NCBI GenBank assembly: GCA_039090855.1
Contig: CM077013.1
Span: 142,993,240 to 143,057,239 of the forward strand
Length of the DNA stretch: 64,000 nucleotides
Direction: 5' to 3'
From: Macrothele yani
Taxonomy: Eukaryota; Arthropoda; Arachnida; Araneae; Macrothelidae
In this document: positions 20,930 through 32,536 of the stretch, one piece after another
How the letters are laid out: the number at the start of each line of letters is the position of its first letter
Position numbering within the stretch: position 1 is the stretch's first letter
Program-made: the position numbers and the translations under genes
The notes under the pieces: generated by a model
Database searches by the model: none
Told to the model about the DNA's origin: nothing
What the model saw: the letters and a program-made list of their open reading frames with translations, nothing else

Positions 20930-21838
20930 TAATTTTCGGTTGTAATGAGCACGTCTTTCGAATACGTTCTGACGCGAATTAAATTTATCAAAGCTATTTA
21001 AAGTCAATGGAACCAGTATGGAAAACAGTAGCATCTGACTGAAGAAAGAAGCTTCTTAAGTCGGGGTTTTAATCCCGCAGATATTGCTGTAAACGGAAAC
21101 GTGAACGTACGCTCTCTGGTGGCAGACTTATGCGTTAAGAAAAAATTGAAATTATATGAGAAGCATTTCGCAGTGGAAACGCTCTCGAACAGAGAAATAA
21201 TTTTTCAAATCGGATTCTTAAAAGCAGAGATATCGACAAATATAAGATATGCATCTCCACTTCCTGGCGGAGAAACCATGAATTTTTTCAAGAAAAAATG
21301 TTTCGAAAAGGTTTATCGATGTGAGTAGTATCGGTCCACGAAAGAAGTTTTTCAATAGAGATTTTAGAAGCTCAGATTTTGCGGCAAATACACCAGAAGC
21401 TGAAATTAAGACTTACGCCCTCGGTGGCCAAACCATTTTTTTACCAAAAATCAGAAATTACATGCAAAAGATATCCCACCAGGAGTTGCACCCGCTGCAG
21501 AAAAAACAAATTCAAATCGGAGTTCTAGAAGCAGAGATATCGGGAAAAACGCTATTTACTTTTACGCCCCGTAGCGGAAAATCTATGCGTAACTTGAAAA
21601 AGTGACTATACCTAAAATAGTTTTCGATATAAATGAAATTGAAAGGTGGATTTTTTTTCAATTGGATGTTTAGAAGCAAATATATGGAATAAAATGTATT
21701 TTGAATTTGATATCATCTGCAATTGCGCCCTCAAGCGGCGAAAGTGTTCATCGTAAAAAATAAAATAAAAAGACGAAATGAAGGATCATCATTCGCACAT
21801 TTCAAGCTTTCCAATGCGAAAAGAATTTCAGACTAATA
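20930..21838 (+). repeat. Dispersed repeat R2, copy 1 (continues at 23334-23390)
   Basis: It aligns along its length with 48796-49660, beginning GTAATGAGCACGTCTTT and ending GACGGACAAAC, with about 110 bp extra near 21210-21320. It is internally periodic: a TACGCCCTCTGGTGGC-like motif recurs at about 21108, 21250, 21414, 21564 and 21724, a degenerate unit of roughly 140-165 bp. A Tc1 element interrupts it at a TA near the right end. The function is unknown. I see no long open frame; the 75- and 94-codon frames follow the repeat. Confidence 0.8.
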
Positions 21839-23333
21839 CACTGGTGTTCAAAATTGAGAGAATTTGCACATTTTGTCGATTTTCACAAAAAGTACGGTAC
21901 CGAAGGTACAAATTATGCCGCCGAATAAGAATGCAAATTTGAAGTGTCGAATACGTAAGCGTACACGTGCGTGTGGGCGGAGCTGTGACAGCGGAGGGCA
22001 TGAAAAGCACACGTGGGTTTTTCCGCCATTAGCTCGCTTGTACTTCTCGGCGACATTCGTTGTGTTTCTTGCAGGAGTTGGTTCAATTTCATAAGCAATC
22101 AGGTAAAATGAGTTGCCACGAACGTATTGATGACGGAATGAAGTGGAGAATTGTCGGTAGATTGGAGGCAGGGCGATCACAAGTGCAGGTTGCTACACAG
22201 CTCAATGTAACGCCCAGTGTCGTCTGCAATTTGTGGAAACAGTTTAAGGACACCGGATCCGTATCGAGAAGTCCTATGCAAGGTCGTCCCAGAGCCACGA
22301 CGGTAAATGAAGATCGTTAATTGGCACTTTCAGCGAGGCGCCATAGGACTGCTACAGCTGCACAGCTATCTCGTGAGCTGCATGCCGTCACTGGAACCCG
22401 AGTTTCAAGGGTTACTCTTTCCCGAAAGCTTCATGAGAGAGGTCTTTTGCCAGAAGACCCTATGTTTGCGTCCCGCTCACTTCAGCTCACAAGAGAGCGC
22501 GTTTAGCATGGTGCAGACAACATCGGCCTTAGACCAGACTTCAGTGGGGTAACCTTCTCTTCACAGACGTGTCGCGATTCAGCCTGGACACTGATTCTCG
22601 ACGTACCTTCATCTGGAGAGAACCTGCGACCCGATACCTTTCCTCCAACATCCGAGAAAGGGACCGCTATGGCAGCGGAGGTGTCATGGTCTGGGCAGGC
22701 ATCATGTTGGAGGGACGCACACCTCATCATGTGTTTGACACAGGCTCCCTGACTGCTGGGAGGTATAGGGATGAGATCTTACAAACCTATGTTCGACTTT
22801 TCAGGGGCGCAGTTGGCCCTCGTTCCTCTTTATGGACGACAACGCTCGTCCACATAGGGCTCACCTGGTCGACGATTATCTTGAAAGTGAGGATATTCGC
22901 TGGATGGATGGCCAGCCAGATCTCCAGACCTAAACCCTATCGAACATGTCTGGGATGCTCTTGGGAGGGCAATTGCAGCTCGCCATCCCCCTCCGAGAAC
23001 CATCCAGGAGCTGAAAACTGCGTTGCTGAAGGAGTGGAACCGACTGCCTCAGAGACTCATCAACTGCCTCGTTTCCAGTGTGACGTTGCGCTGTGAGAGG
23101 GGACCATACCCCATATTAGAGTCATTTTATGTTCGATCTTGCAACGTGGATTTTGGACAATCCTGCGCTGATGAGCCTTACTGACGATCATGAGTGCGTA
23201 CCATGACTGTTGTATGGTATAAAGTTTTCTCTTGTATAACTGTGTATCCATACCAAATTTCATTCAAATGTGTCCATTAGTTTTTCAGAAATTCGACAAA
23301 ATGTGCAAATTCTCTTAATTTAGGACATCAGTG
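21839..23333 (+). mobile_element. Tc1-like transposon, 1.5 kb, with visible empty site
   Basis: The termini begin CACTGGTGTTCAAAATTGAG and, from the right end, CACTGATGTCCTAAATTAAG. Both continue AGAATTTGCACATTTTGTCGA-like for about 41 bp in total. TA duplications lie at 21837-21838 and 23334-23335. The R2 copy at 48.8-49.7 kb shows the uninterrupted target (GACTAATAGTTGCAG, about 49591). That is direct evidence for insertion at TA. Confidence 0.95.
22108..23188 (+). pseudogene. Tc1-like transposase, several disabling changes
   Basis: The start MSCHERIDDGMKWRIVG at 22108 leads into a helix-turn-helix region (VATQLNVTPSVVCNLWKQF, SPMQGRPRATT). A stop replaces a codon just before LALSARRHRTATAAQL (22318). 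Further frame changes follow near 22505 and near 22830. The catalytic motifs are all visible in different frames: FTDVSRF (about 22560), MDDNARPHRAH (about 22832) and SPDLNPIEHVWD (about 22930). The C-terminus ends near 23183. It is inactive. Confidence 0.88.
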
Positions 23334-23668
23334 TAGTTGCAGAGCTATGGTGTCCACAGGGGGACGGACAAACCGTTAACATAAGCACGATCTTTTTTAC
23401 AAAAGATGTGCTAAAAAAGACCAGTCTGATACCGAGATGCTAATTATTTCTTTTGTATTGCCTAATGAGCATATCCTGTATAATTCAAAATCGTAGCTCG
23501 ATTCCTTTCAGGTGTTCTGTTTTTTATGAACGTGAGTATACAATGCATTCCTGCTCAAAAGTTGTACAATGATACATTATGTACATAAAATAAACTTTTC
23601 CGTGTACAACTTGGAAAATAGGTAAATGCAAGGAGTTAACTTCCTTCCATCTCTTTTTTTTAGATACG

Positions 23669-23841
23669 TAGTGCGATCAAAAAGTTCCGAGACAAAGTAC
23701 ATAGCATGCCAACAGATGGCAGCACGTAGATGCGCGAGCAGAGGTCGAGGGCAGTGACCTTCATGACTTATTGTGCCGAGTGGCCTCGTTCTGTGAACAT
23801 CAAGAGCTGTGCTACACGATATTGAATCTTGGAGAACATTT
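23669..23841 (+). mobile_element. Possible mariner 5' end
   Basis: TAGTGCGATCAAAAAGTTCC followed by about 150 bp, with GCCAACAGATGGC and a GAACATCAAGAGCTGTG segment, resembles the terminal repeat and leader of mariner elements. The related motif GATCAAAAAGTT also ends the mariner copy near 38.9 kb. No transposase follows; the sequence runs straight into the 80-bp satellite. This assignment is tentative. Confidence 0.4.
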
Positions 23842-26073
23842 TACAATTAACTCTGCGAGGCACTACTGGTGTGTATCCTAAACACTACTGGATCATACAA
23901 CTAAGTTAGTTGTGTATCCTATAACTAACTGTCCACGATGCACTACTGGTGTGTATCCTAAACACTACTGGATCATACAACTAAGTTAGTTGTGTATCCT
24001 ACAACTAAATGTCCGCGATGCACTACTGATGTGTATCCTAAACACTACTGGATCCTATAACTAAGTTAGTTGTGTATCCTACAATTAAATGTCCGCAATG
24101 CACTATTGGTGTGTATCCTAAAGACTACTGGATCCTACAACTAAGTTAGTTGTGTCTCCTACAACTAACTGTCTGCGATGCACTATTGGTGTGTATCCTA
24201 AACACTACTGGATCCTATACCTAAGTTAGTTGTGTATCCTATAACTAACTGTCCACGATGCACTACTGGTGTGTATCCTAAACACTACTGGATCATACAA
24301 CTAAGTTAGTTGTGTATCCTACAACTAACTGTCCGCGATGCACTATTGGTGTGTATCCTAAAGACTACTGGATCCTACAACTAAGTTAGTTGTGTCTCCT
24401 ACAACTAACTGTCCGCGATGCACTATTGGTGTGTATCCTAAACACTACTGGATCCTATAACTAAGTTAGTTGTGTATCCTATAACTAACTGTCCACGATG
24501 CACTACTGGTGTGTATCCTAAACACTACTGGATCATACAACTAAGTTAGTTGTGTCTCCTACAACTAACTGTCCGCGATGCACTATTGGCGTGTATCCTA
24601 AACACTACTGGATCCTATAACTAAGTTAGTTGTGTATCCTATAACTAACTGTCCACGTTGCACTACTGGTGTGTATCCTAAACACTACTGGATCATACAA
24701 CTAAGTTAGTTGTGTATCCTATAACTAACTGTCCACGATGCACTACTGGTGTGTATCCTAAACACTACTGGATCATACAACTAAGTTAGTTGTGTATCCT
24801 ACAACTAAATGTCCGCGATGCACTACTGATGTGTATCCTAAACACTACTGGATCCTATAACTAAGTTAGTTGTGTATCCTACAACTAAATGTCCGCGATG
24901 CACTATTGGTGTGTATCCTAAAGACTACTGGATCCTACAACTAAGTTAGTTGTGTATCCTATAACTAACTGTCCACGATGCACTACTGGTGTGTATCCTA
25001 AACACTACTGGATCATACAACTAAGTTAGTTGTGCATCCTACAACTAACTGTCCGCGATGCACTATTGGCGTGTATCCTAAAGACTACTGGATCCTACAA
25101 CTAAGTTAGTTGTGTCTCCTACAACTAACTCTCCGCGATGCACTATTGGTGTGTATCCTAAACACTACTGGATCCTATAACTAAGTTAGTTGTGTATCCT
25201 ATAACTAACTGTCCACGATGCACTACTGGTGTGTATCCTAAACACTACTGGATCATACAACTAAGTTAGTTGTGTATCCTACAACTAAATGTCCGCGATG
25301 CACTACTGATGTGTATCCTAAACACTACTGGATCCTATAACTAAGTTAGTTGTGTATCCTACAACTAAATGTCCGCGATGCATTATTGGTGTGTATCCTA
25401 AAGACTATTGGATCCTACAACTAAGTTAGTTGTGTATCCTATAACTAACTGTCCACGATGCACTACTGGTGTGTATCCTAAACACTACTGGATCATACAA
25501 CTAAGTTAGTTGTGTATCCTACAACTAAGTTAGTTGTGTATCCTACAACTAACTGTCCGCGATGCACTATTGGCGTGTATCCTAAAGACTACTGGATCCT
25601 ACAACTAAGTTAGTTGTGTCTCCTACAACTAACTGTCCGCGATGCACTATTGGTGTGTATCCTAAACACTACTGGATCCTATAACTAAGTTAGTTGTGTA
25701 TCCTATAACTAACTGTCCACGATGCACTACTGGTGTGTATCCTAAACACTACTGGATCATACAACTAAGTTAGTTGTGTATCCTACAACTAACTGTCCGC
25801 GATGCACTATTGGCGTGTATTCTAAAGACTACTGGATCCTACAACTAAGTTAGTTGTGTCTCCTACAACTAACTGTCCGCGATGCACTACTGGTGTGTAT
25901 CCTAAACACTACTGGATCCTATAACTAAGTTAGTTGTGTATCCTACAACTAAATGTCCGCGATGCACTATTGGTGTGTATCCTAAAGACTACTGGATCCT
26001 ACAACTAAGTTAGTTGTGTCTCCTTCAACTAACTGTCCGCGATGCACTACTGGTGTGTATCCTAAACACTACT
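23842..26073 (+). repeat. 80-bp satellite array with dyad motif
   Basis: There are about 27-28 tandem copies of an 80-bp unit starting CACTACTGGTGTGTATCC. Each unit contains the perfect dyad ACAACTAAGTTAGTTGT (eight-base arms around one G) and ends TGTCCGCGATG. Variants alternate (CACTACTGG or CACTATTGG, GGATCATAC or GGATCCTA), giving multi-unit patterns. Near 25521 a 24-bp partial unit (one extra dyad) shifts the phase. No protein is encoded. Confidence 0.97.
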
Positions 26074-26132
26074 CTGTTTATACTCCTCACTCACTTGTCC
26101 AAAGGGCGCTGCCGGGCCCAGACATGGGCAAC

Positions 26133-26175
26133 TAACCAGTAGTGCTACGCGGACAGTTAGTGGCATCGCGGACTT
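26133..26175 (-). repeat. Inverted partial 80-bp monomer beyond array end
   Basis: ACCAGTAGTGCTACGCGGAC and the following AGTTAGTGGCATCGCGGAC read as the reverse complement of the ACTAACTGTCCGCGATGCAC junction of the array. It lies 60 bp past the last direct unit. It could mark an inversion at the array edge. Confidence 0.65.
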
Positions 26176-26180
26176 TGCGC

Positions 26181-27139
26181 TTCTAATCATCTACATGTCC
26201 TACCCTGCTCTGCATATCCTGTAAGTTTCACGTAATTACCATCATTCCTTCATGGTGTTGAAATTTTCACAAATAGTAGTAGTTTGTTTATAGTTTCCAA
26301 CGAATTCTTCCCCGAAGAAAAAAAAAAAACAATGTCCCTTTGAGTTCATCTCATTTTTTATTAATCAGATTTGAAGTTAATATATGATCACAGTCAATTT
26401 TTCTGAAGCGTTCTCGTGCTTAATGGGCTTTGTTTGCTAATTTCATTGACTTAATATTCAGAGTCATTTTCAGAAGAATTTTGGTCAAAAATATAACAGC
26501 ATTTTTTTAATTTTTCGAGACTAAATGCAATCTACTTACTGTAGAAGCACACCAGCACATAAATGGATCCAAGACTGCCAATATGTCTTATTATTTTCGT
26601 CAAGAGACATACCCATAAGAATCCACTTATATCATCTGACATGTAGGATCGAATTCCTTTGTGAGTTATGGTGTCGTCCTGGTGTAACGCATTTCAATCA
26701 TTAATGCCACGAAACATCGTTAAGGTCTTGAGATCGCTGAAAGTGGACGTCTCTCATTTTTCTGTTATGAAATATTTATGCGGTCATTTGCAAATATGTT
26801 CAGAAAATGATGCCCGATTATCTTAAGAATGCGCATCGCGGTGCTGATAAATTCGCTTGATGCTTTATAGATTACCAACGACCAGTTTTGCCGAATTAAT
26901 TAGTCTGTAGATCTGAAAAAAATTAAATATTTGGTGAAAAAGAACTGATAGAAGCATCTTGAAATATTTCATCGCATAAAAGAAGCGAAGCCTCAAAATG
27001 CATGAAGCAGGATTATTTATTGAATATTTGGAAGAACACGTTTGTGGATTCCAACAATATGAATTTCATAAACATTTCAAAAAGCGCTTTTTTGGGAAGA
27101 TCTATTAGACCAGTAGTTTCCGAGCTTTCTATTACATAA
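26181..27139. other. AT-rich intergenic sequence
   Basis: No gene, repeat family or RNA gene is recognised in this stretch. Confidence 0.45.
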
Positions 27140-28165
27140 AGGCCGTTCGATAAAAACTGAGAGTAAAATCACACAAAATGAAGAAATATAGGTACAGCAA
27201 AATATATATGTTATTCTTTCTCAAAGTATTTTCCCTTGGATGATATGCAATGGTCCCATCGTTTCGTTCAGTCCACTTTTCAAAGCATGTGGCGAAGGCA
27301 TTTTGTGGAAGTTGCTTTAGCGACCCCTATACAGCTTGAACAACGTCAGCATCTGTGTTGAATGTTGCGCCACGGAACTTCTCCTTCATGATTCATGATT
27401 CTCCTTCATTGTTGGAAACAACCAGAAATCGCACTGGGCGAACTCAGGACTGTGGCATGATTTCAATACTGCATTTAGTAAGAAACTGTTGAAGACAAGC
27501 AGTCACTTGTGGTCAGGCGTTTTCATGGTGTAGGGTTCACCTGCCCACCAGTTCCGGTCGCTTAATCGATATGTGTCGTCGCAGACGCTTCAAGACTGAA
27601 ATGTAATAGTCAGCATTGATAGTAATTTGTGGAGGAATAGCATGCTGGTAGGCTACACCTTTATGATAAAAAAATTATCATCATCACCTTCCCAGCTGAT
27701 TTGGTTCGGCGAATTTTTTCGAGAGAAGGCGAACCTGTGTGTTTCCAGACACTCGTTGCGCGCTTCGCGAGGAGGTCGAAATAGTGGACCCATGTTTCAT
27801 CGGCAATTATTACTGTGTTTGGATCCTTTGCAATCATTCGTTTCCACTCATGGCAGACCTGAACTCTGGCTAACAATCGTTCTCTCGTCGGGTGATGAGG
27901 TACCCATCTGGAACACACACGATGCAGTAGTAATTTGGCGCGTAGAATGCGGAATGCCGACGTTTTTGAAATATTAGTTGACGCCGCTATGTCTCCACAC
28001 GTCATTCGTCGATCTCCTTGCATGATTGCCGAAACAGTGTTAACAATACGCCCCGTAACAACACTTTCAGGTCGACCTGGCCTAGGAGCGAGTTTTGCCG
28101 ACAAACGTCCTTTTTTGAAATCATGGTGCCATCTAAAAATCGTTGACTCACCCAAACATTTATCT
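27140..28165 (-). pseudogene. mariner transposase, 5'-truncated and frameshifted
   Basis: The frame at 28155-27661 on minus starts inside the DNA-binding region (STIFRWHHDFKKGRLS, then APRPGRPESV). It runs through a second helix-turn-helix (DIAASTNISKTSAFRIL) and WVPHHPT to the first catalytic aspartate in IADETWVHYFD. After a frame change come ECC-like scraps. The second catalytic site reads LHHENA where mariners have HHDNA, so that aspartate is a glutamate. The third aspartate is in QCDFWLFP (about 27435). A mariner-like terminus, GGCCGTTCGATAAAAACTG, lies near 27141; the other end is missing. Confidence 0.82.
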
Positions 28166-28183
28166 TTGTAAGCTTTTTAAATG

Positions 28184-28232
28184 CAGGAATCTTTTTTTTT
28201 TCAGCAGGTTAAATAATACTGAAAAAAGATTC
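28184..28232. other. Hairpin-forming inverted repeat
   Basis: AGGAATCTTTTTT...CAG and CTGAAAAAAGATTCCT form arms of about 16 bp around a loop near 28204-28216. It lies next to the truncated mariner. It may be a relic of a palindromic element. Confidence 0.5.
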
Positions 28233-28527
28233 CTACCATTTTTGGCCATGTTTTTCTTATCTGCTGGCTTTTTGTAAGTTATTTAATTTCATTTCTAAAT
28301 TTTTCTCTAAAATAATGTTTTGAATCCAACACTAAACCATCAGTTCTACTAAACTCAGGGTTTCTTTTTTTTTTTTTAACATATTTCACACATTTAAACC
28401 CTCCACAGTCAATCAGCTCTCGTGCATAGAAAGCCTGCTTCCATGTGAGCCCTATTTACTCTTACACTGCTATTAGTACTGTTTCTAGAAGCAAGGCTAA
28501 TCTGCTTTATGAACACAGTAGCAGTCA

Positions 28528-29379
28528 TGACCGTCCTGCCGCCCCTGTGGCGCAGTGGTCTAAGGGATGGCTTCTGATCATTCGTCCGGAAGGGGTCCGG
28601 GTTCGATTCCCGGTGAGGCATGGGTGTTGCATTTGTCTTACGGCACTGGCTCTCTCCCTTCCCTGGAACCAGTGGCCCTAAATTAGGGACGGGCGACTGC
28701 TTATAGCCCATTGAGTTGCTCACGGTGGTCTGTAACCGGGGCTTCCATATTTATCAGAAGCGAGATTCTGTAGCCATTTTTTGAAATGTTGGAATGGAAT
28801 CATTTCCTTTCAATTCCCGCCATTAGAACGAAAGGCAAATAGAGTATTTCCTTTCCCACGCGACGCAGCAGATGGCAATTAGGGAATCTTGCGATTTTCG
28901 GAGAAGAGAGATCTTAGGGTGTAGCCGGAGGGAACGCGGTGGCAGTGGTCGACGAAGCAAGATAGTTTTAGCGGAGGGGCAGTATGCTTGGGGACGAAAG
29001 GGAGAGAGGAGGAAATAGTTTTTTGAATGGCCAGGAAAGAGAGAGAAGGATTTTCGGCGGTGTAGAATACTGAGGGAGAACGGAAAGAATGAAAGCACGA
29101 AAAGGACAGAAGCTTGGTGACATTTTCCGTATGATCTGAATAAACGTTTTCCTCACTGCAAAATTTAGCTTCAGTCGATTCACTTTTCTACGGTTTGTAT
29201 TGTTTTTATCTGCTCCAGTTGGAATAATTACGGATTAAACCACCGATACCGAACTTACGGCAAAGGAAGCACAAACGAATCCTCCACACAGGGTGCTGTT
29301 ATAGAATTCAGCTCCAAGCCCTGTAACAGGTCGTTAAACCTCCAATCCAATCCAAAAAAAAAAAAAAAATGCCCGTTCT
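28528..29379 (+). mobile_element. SINE-A split by a solo LTR
   Basis: The head and body are at 28539-28730. The last part of the tail (GTTAAACCTCCAATCC plus poly-A) is at 29329-29368. The interruption falls exactly within the conserved CACGGTGGTCGTTAAACC. An imperfect 11-bp target duplication (ATGACCGTCCT and ATGCCCGTTCT) encloses the whole SINE. Confidence 0.9.
28731..29328 (+). mobile_element. Solo LTR, 598 bp
   Basis: It begins TGTAACCGGGGCTT and ends AAGCCCTGTAACA, the TG...CA ends of an LTR with short imperfect inverted repeats. It is flanked by the 4-bp duplication GGTC (28727-28730 and 29329-29332) inside a SINE-A. A polyadenylation-type AATAAA lies near 29138, in the second half as expected for a plus-strand LTR. 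There is no internal coding region, so it is a recombined solo LTR. The 4-bp duplication would fit a Ty3/gypsy-type element but does not prove it. Confidence 0.85.
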
Positions 29380-29559
29380 CCGAGCGGTGAATCAATAAAA
29401 TCATTGTTTGAACATAAAATTAAGGAATGGGGAAATAAATTAAGGGGAAGAAAAGTAATTCAAGATTCATAACCGCTTTGCGATTTAGAACAGGGGCGTG
29501 ATGTCAATGTTGGACGTAAAACGGCAGCAGGCTTTGGCCCCCTTAATTTTAAATAAAAA

Positions 29560-29836
29560 TTTCACGGAATTTTTACAGCAGTTCCACGTTTCTGGGCTAA
29601 TTAACTTTAAACCTATCAGCATTTTGAATAGTAAAGATAAGTTACCCTTTTGAATTTTTTAGTTTTCATATACTTTTCTTGGTGTAGAAGTGGTGGAAAA
29701 ATTTAAGCAGACAGTATTCCAAAGCCGCTATTTTGATTTCTTAGTTTTCGGACTTTTTTGGGTATTCGGACATTAAGACCTATCAGCATGCCTATTTTCA
29801 GATCTCTAGGTGATTTAGAAGTGGTCGAACAATTAG
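29560..29836 (+). repeat. Dispersed/tandem repeat R3, left part
   Basis: The units of about 130 bp contain CCAAAGCCGCTATTTTGATT, AAGACCTATCAGCAT and AGATCTCTAGGTGATTTAG. A second block is at 32742-33031, beyond the SINE and hAT insertion. The first unit here (before 29690) is divergent. Confidence 0.75.
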
Positions 29837-29895
29837 CGTGGCACAGTTGTCGAACAATTAGCGTGGCGCAGTGGTCGAACAATTAGCGTGGCACA
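29821..29895 (+). repeat. 25-bp triplication at a SINE/repeat junction
   Basis: Three direct copies (29821, 29846 and 29871) of a unit reading GTGGTCGAACAATTAGCGTG plus GC(A/G)CA join the end of repeat R3 to the start of a SINE-A head. GTGGTC occurs both in R3 and in the SINE A box. Slippage between these short matches could have produced the triplication. Confidence 0.8.
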
Positions 29896-29906
29896 GTGGT
29901 CTAAGC

Positions 29907-32536
29907 CAGTGGTTCCCAAAGTGTGCGCCGCGACTTCCTCACGGGCGCGCCGTGAATTGTTACAAAATGCTCATAATTTTATTTCCATTTTCAATTCAAT
30001 GTGATAGGACGCGACATCTAGCGGACCTGGTGCAAACCGGTAACTCACTTAGTAACAACTGTTTGCAGAAGCCTCTAAAAATGGTTACTAGATGGCGCTC
30101 TACAATGCTCTAAGCGTGAGCTTTACCCATGCACGAGTGTGTTCCGCGCGGCCGCTACCGGAAGTAAACTGAGCTTTCGCACCTCCGTGCTTCCGATAAA
30201 CATTCCTCCCTCGTTCTCCGAGCGTCTAAAAATGAGACTCTCAGTCCAGATTTTTCGAGGTCACAAGATCCTTTAAATATGCTTTTCCGTTGTCATTTGT
30301 GACTCATTTGGCGGTTAGCAGTCTGTTATGTTGATGCTCTGTTACCGAGTTTCGGCGTTTGTAAACTTTCGGCGTATCAACTGAATATTGTTGTGATTAA
30401 GTGAAGTAAAGTGTTTGAAGTTTTTCTTCTCGTATGTATTTTTAAAAATGGATCGTTTTTTACTGAATAAGCGTTGTGAAAGTGAAAATAAAGAGGGCAC
30501 ACCGTCAAATAGTGGCAAGAGTGTGAAGAAGCGTAAATATCAAAAATATGATGACAGTTATTTGGACTTTGGTTATACGTCGACAAAAGTCAATGGTGAA
30601 GAGAGGCCGCGCAGTGTGTACTGTGTATGAAAGTTTTGGCACCAAGTAAGTTGAAACGCCATTTAGAAACCAATCATCCCAACATGCTTAGTAAATCTCG
30701 TAGTTGATTTACGAGAAAATTACAAGAGTTAAACCAACAAAAAGGTAGTTTTTATAAGCAGGCATCAATACCAAGCAATACTTTGCTAGCATCTTACAAG
30801 GTGGCACATAGAATCGCAAAATGTAAGAAGCCACATACCATCGCAGAAGAACTCATTCTACCGGCTGCTGTAGATATGGTGAACATTATCATTGGTGAGT
30901 CTGCTGGGGAGCTGCTTTCAAATATGCCTTTGTCCAATAACACCATCAATCGCAGAATACATCACATAGCGGAGGACCTCAATGATCAATTAATTGAAAA
31001 AAATGAAAGGTAAGGAATTTGGGTTGCAGCTGGATGACGCCACAGATGATAATAATGATGCTCACTTGGTTTTCTATGTACGGTTTATAGATGGTAATAA
31101 CAGTGTAGAAGACCTTCTCTTTTGTAAAAGTATTACTGGTAGTGCTAAGACTCAAGACTGCTACTGGTAGTGCTAAGACTCAAGAGTGCTAAGACTCAAG
31201 ACTTGCTCGAGATCCTTGATACTTTTATATCCAAAAATAATTTGGAGTGGCCTAAGTGCGTTGGTGTCTGCACTGATGGTGCTCGTTCTACGTCCGGCTG
31301 TTATGGATAATTGCAGGCACTTATTCGAAGCAAAGCCCCTGATGCACTGTGGACCCATTGCGTTACTCACAGGGAAGCACTCGCGTCAAAATACCTGAGT
31401 CCTACATTGAACCAGGTCTTAGAATATGTAGTGAATGTAGTAAACTTTATAAAAACTCGGCCGTTGAAGGCAAGGTTTTTCAAAAACCTATGTGAGGATA
31501 TGGGATCCGAAAACACGTCTTTGTTGTACTACAGCACTTCGCGATGTCTCTTTCGTGGTAATGTTTTATCTCGTACGTTTGAACTGCGACAGGAAGTTTA
31601 TATTTTTCTGAAAGGGGAAGACCACAAGTATACCGAAAATTTTATGAATGAAGATTTTTTGGTAAAACTAGCATACTTACGTGATATTTTTGAGAAAAAT
31701 GAATGTTCTGAATCTCTCCCTGCAGGAAAGCAACATGCACTTTTTAAAGCCGATTGAGGAAATTTCAGCTTTTATAAAAAAACTAAAACTATGGAAAAGA
31801 AAAATCAATGAAGACGAAGGTAAAGAATGTTTCCCCTTGTTGCAACAGTTTTTGATCTCCAATGGAGTTGATTTCTCTTGAGGCATGAAATACATATTTA
31901 AAAAACACTTATCATAGCTTATCACCTGTTTTGAGAAATATTTTCAGAATGATAATATCGATAAATTTGTGTGGATTCAAGATCCATTTCATGCCACTGC
32001 TCCATCTGAATTTACTGCTGCAGAAGAAAAGAATGTTATTGAGTTGTCTTGCGACAATACGTTGAAAACAAAATTTAGCAGCATGGAGTTACCTGAATTT
32101 TGAATATTAGTAAAAGATGAATATCCCCTTCTGAATGGTAAAGCTCAGAGAATTTCAATTCCATTTGCGACTTTTTTTGTGCGAAGCTGGGTTTTCGGCG
32201 GTCGCTGTGATAAAAACTAAGTATCGCGCAAAAATCAATGTGGAGAGGGAAATGAAGGGTAGCTGTGTCCAATTTGATTCCAAGATTTGAGAAAATGTGC
32301 GGTGATCAACAGGCTCATCCATCCCACTAATTATAATTAGTTGAATTTTTTCACATTTTTTTGTGATCTTCAATACGTGTTTTATTTATTTTTACCTAAG
32401 TGTACTTGTTAGAATTGTATACTTGTTAAAATTTGACATAGGCAAAGTGTACTTGTTAGAATTTGACATAGGGCGCCTTGGGAAAACATGAATTTAGCAA
32501 GAGCGCCGAGAATCGAAAAAAGTTTGGGAACCACTA
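29907..32536 (+). mobile_element. hAT transposon, 2.63 kb, ZBED5-like
   Basis: The 5' terminus is CAGTGGTTCCCAAA. The 3' terminus, read inward, is TAGTGGTTCCCAAA, differing only in the first base. A perfect 8-bp target duplication, GTCTAAGC, lies at 29899-29906 and 32537-32544, diagnostic of hAT. It carries a degraded transposase on plus. Confidence 0.95.
30448..32330 (+). pseudogene. hAT transposase (ZBED5-like), multiple stops and shifts
   Basis: The start MDRFLLNKRCESENKEG leads to YDDSYLDFGYTS and a BED-type zinc finger whose second half (LKRHLETNHPN) lies after a frame change. Next come ASYKVAHRIAKCKKPHTIAE and LILPAAVDMVN, then LQLDDATDDNNDAHLVFYVR, VCTDGARSTSG and APDALWTHCVTHREALASK. 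The C-terminal dimerisation region reads FFVCEAGFSAVAVIKTKYRA and INVEREMKG (about 32180-32250). Domain order matches hAT transposases of the ZBED5 type, which vertebrates have domesticated. This copy has at least five interruptions and cannot be functional. Confidence 0.88.

Noticed and set aside
23842..26073. CRISPR-like array
   Set aside because: Units are contiguous 80-bp tandem repeats without unique spacers, in a eukaryotic transposon-rich setting.
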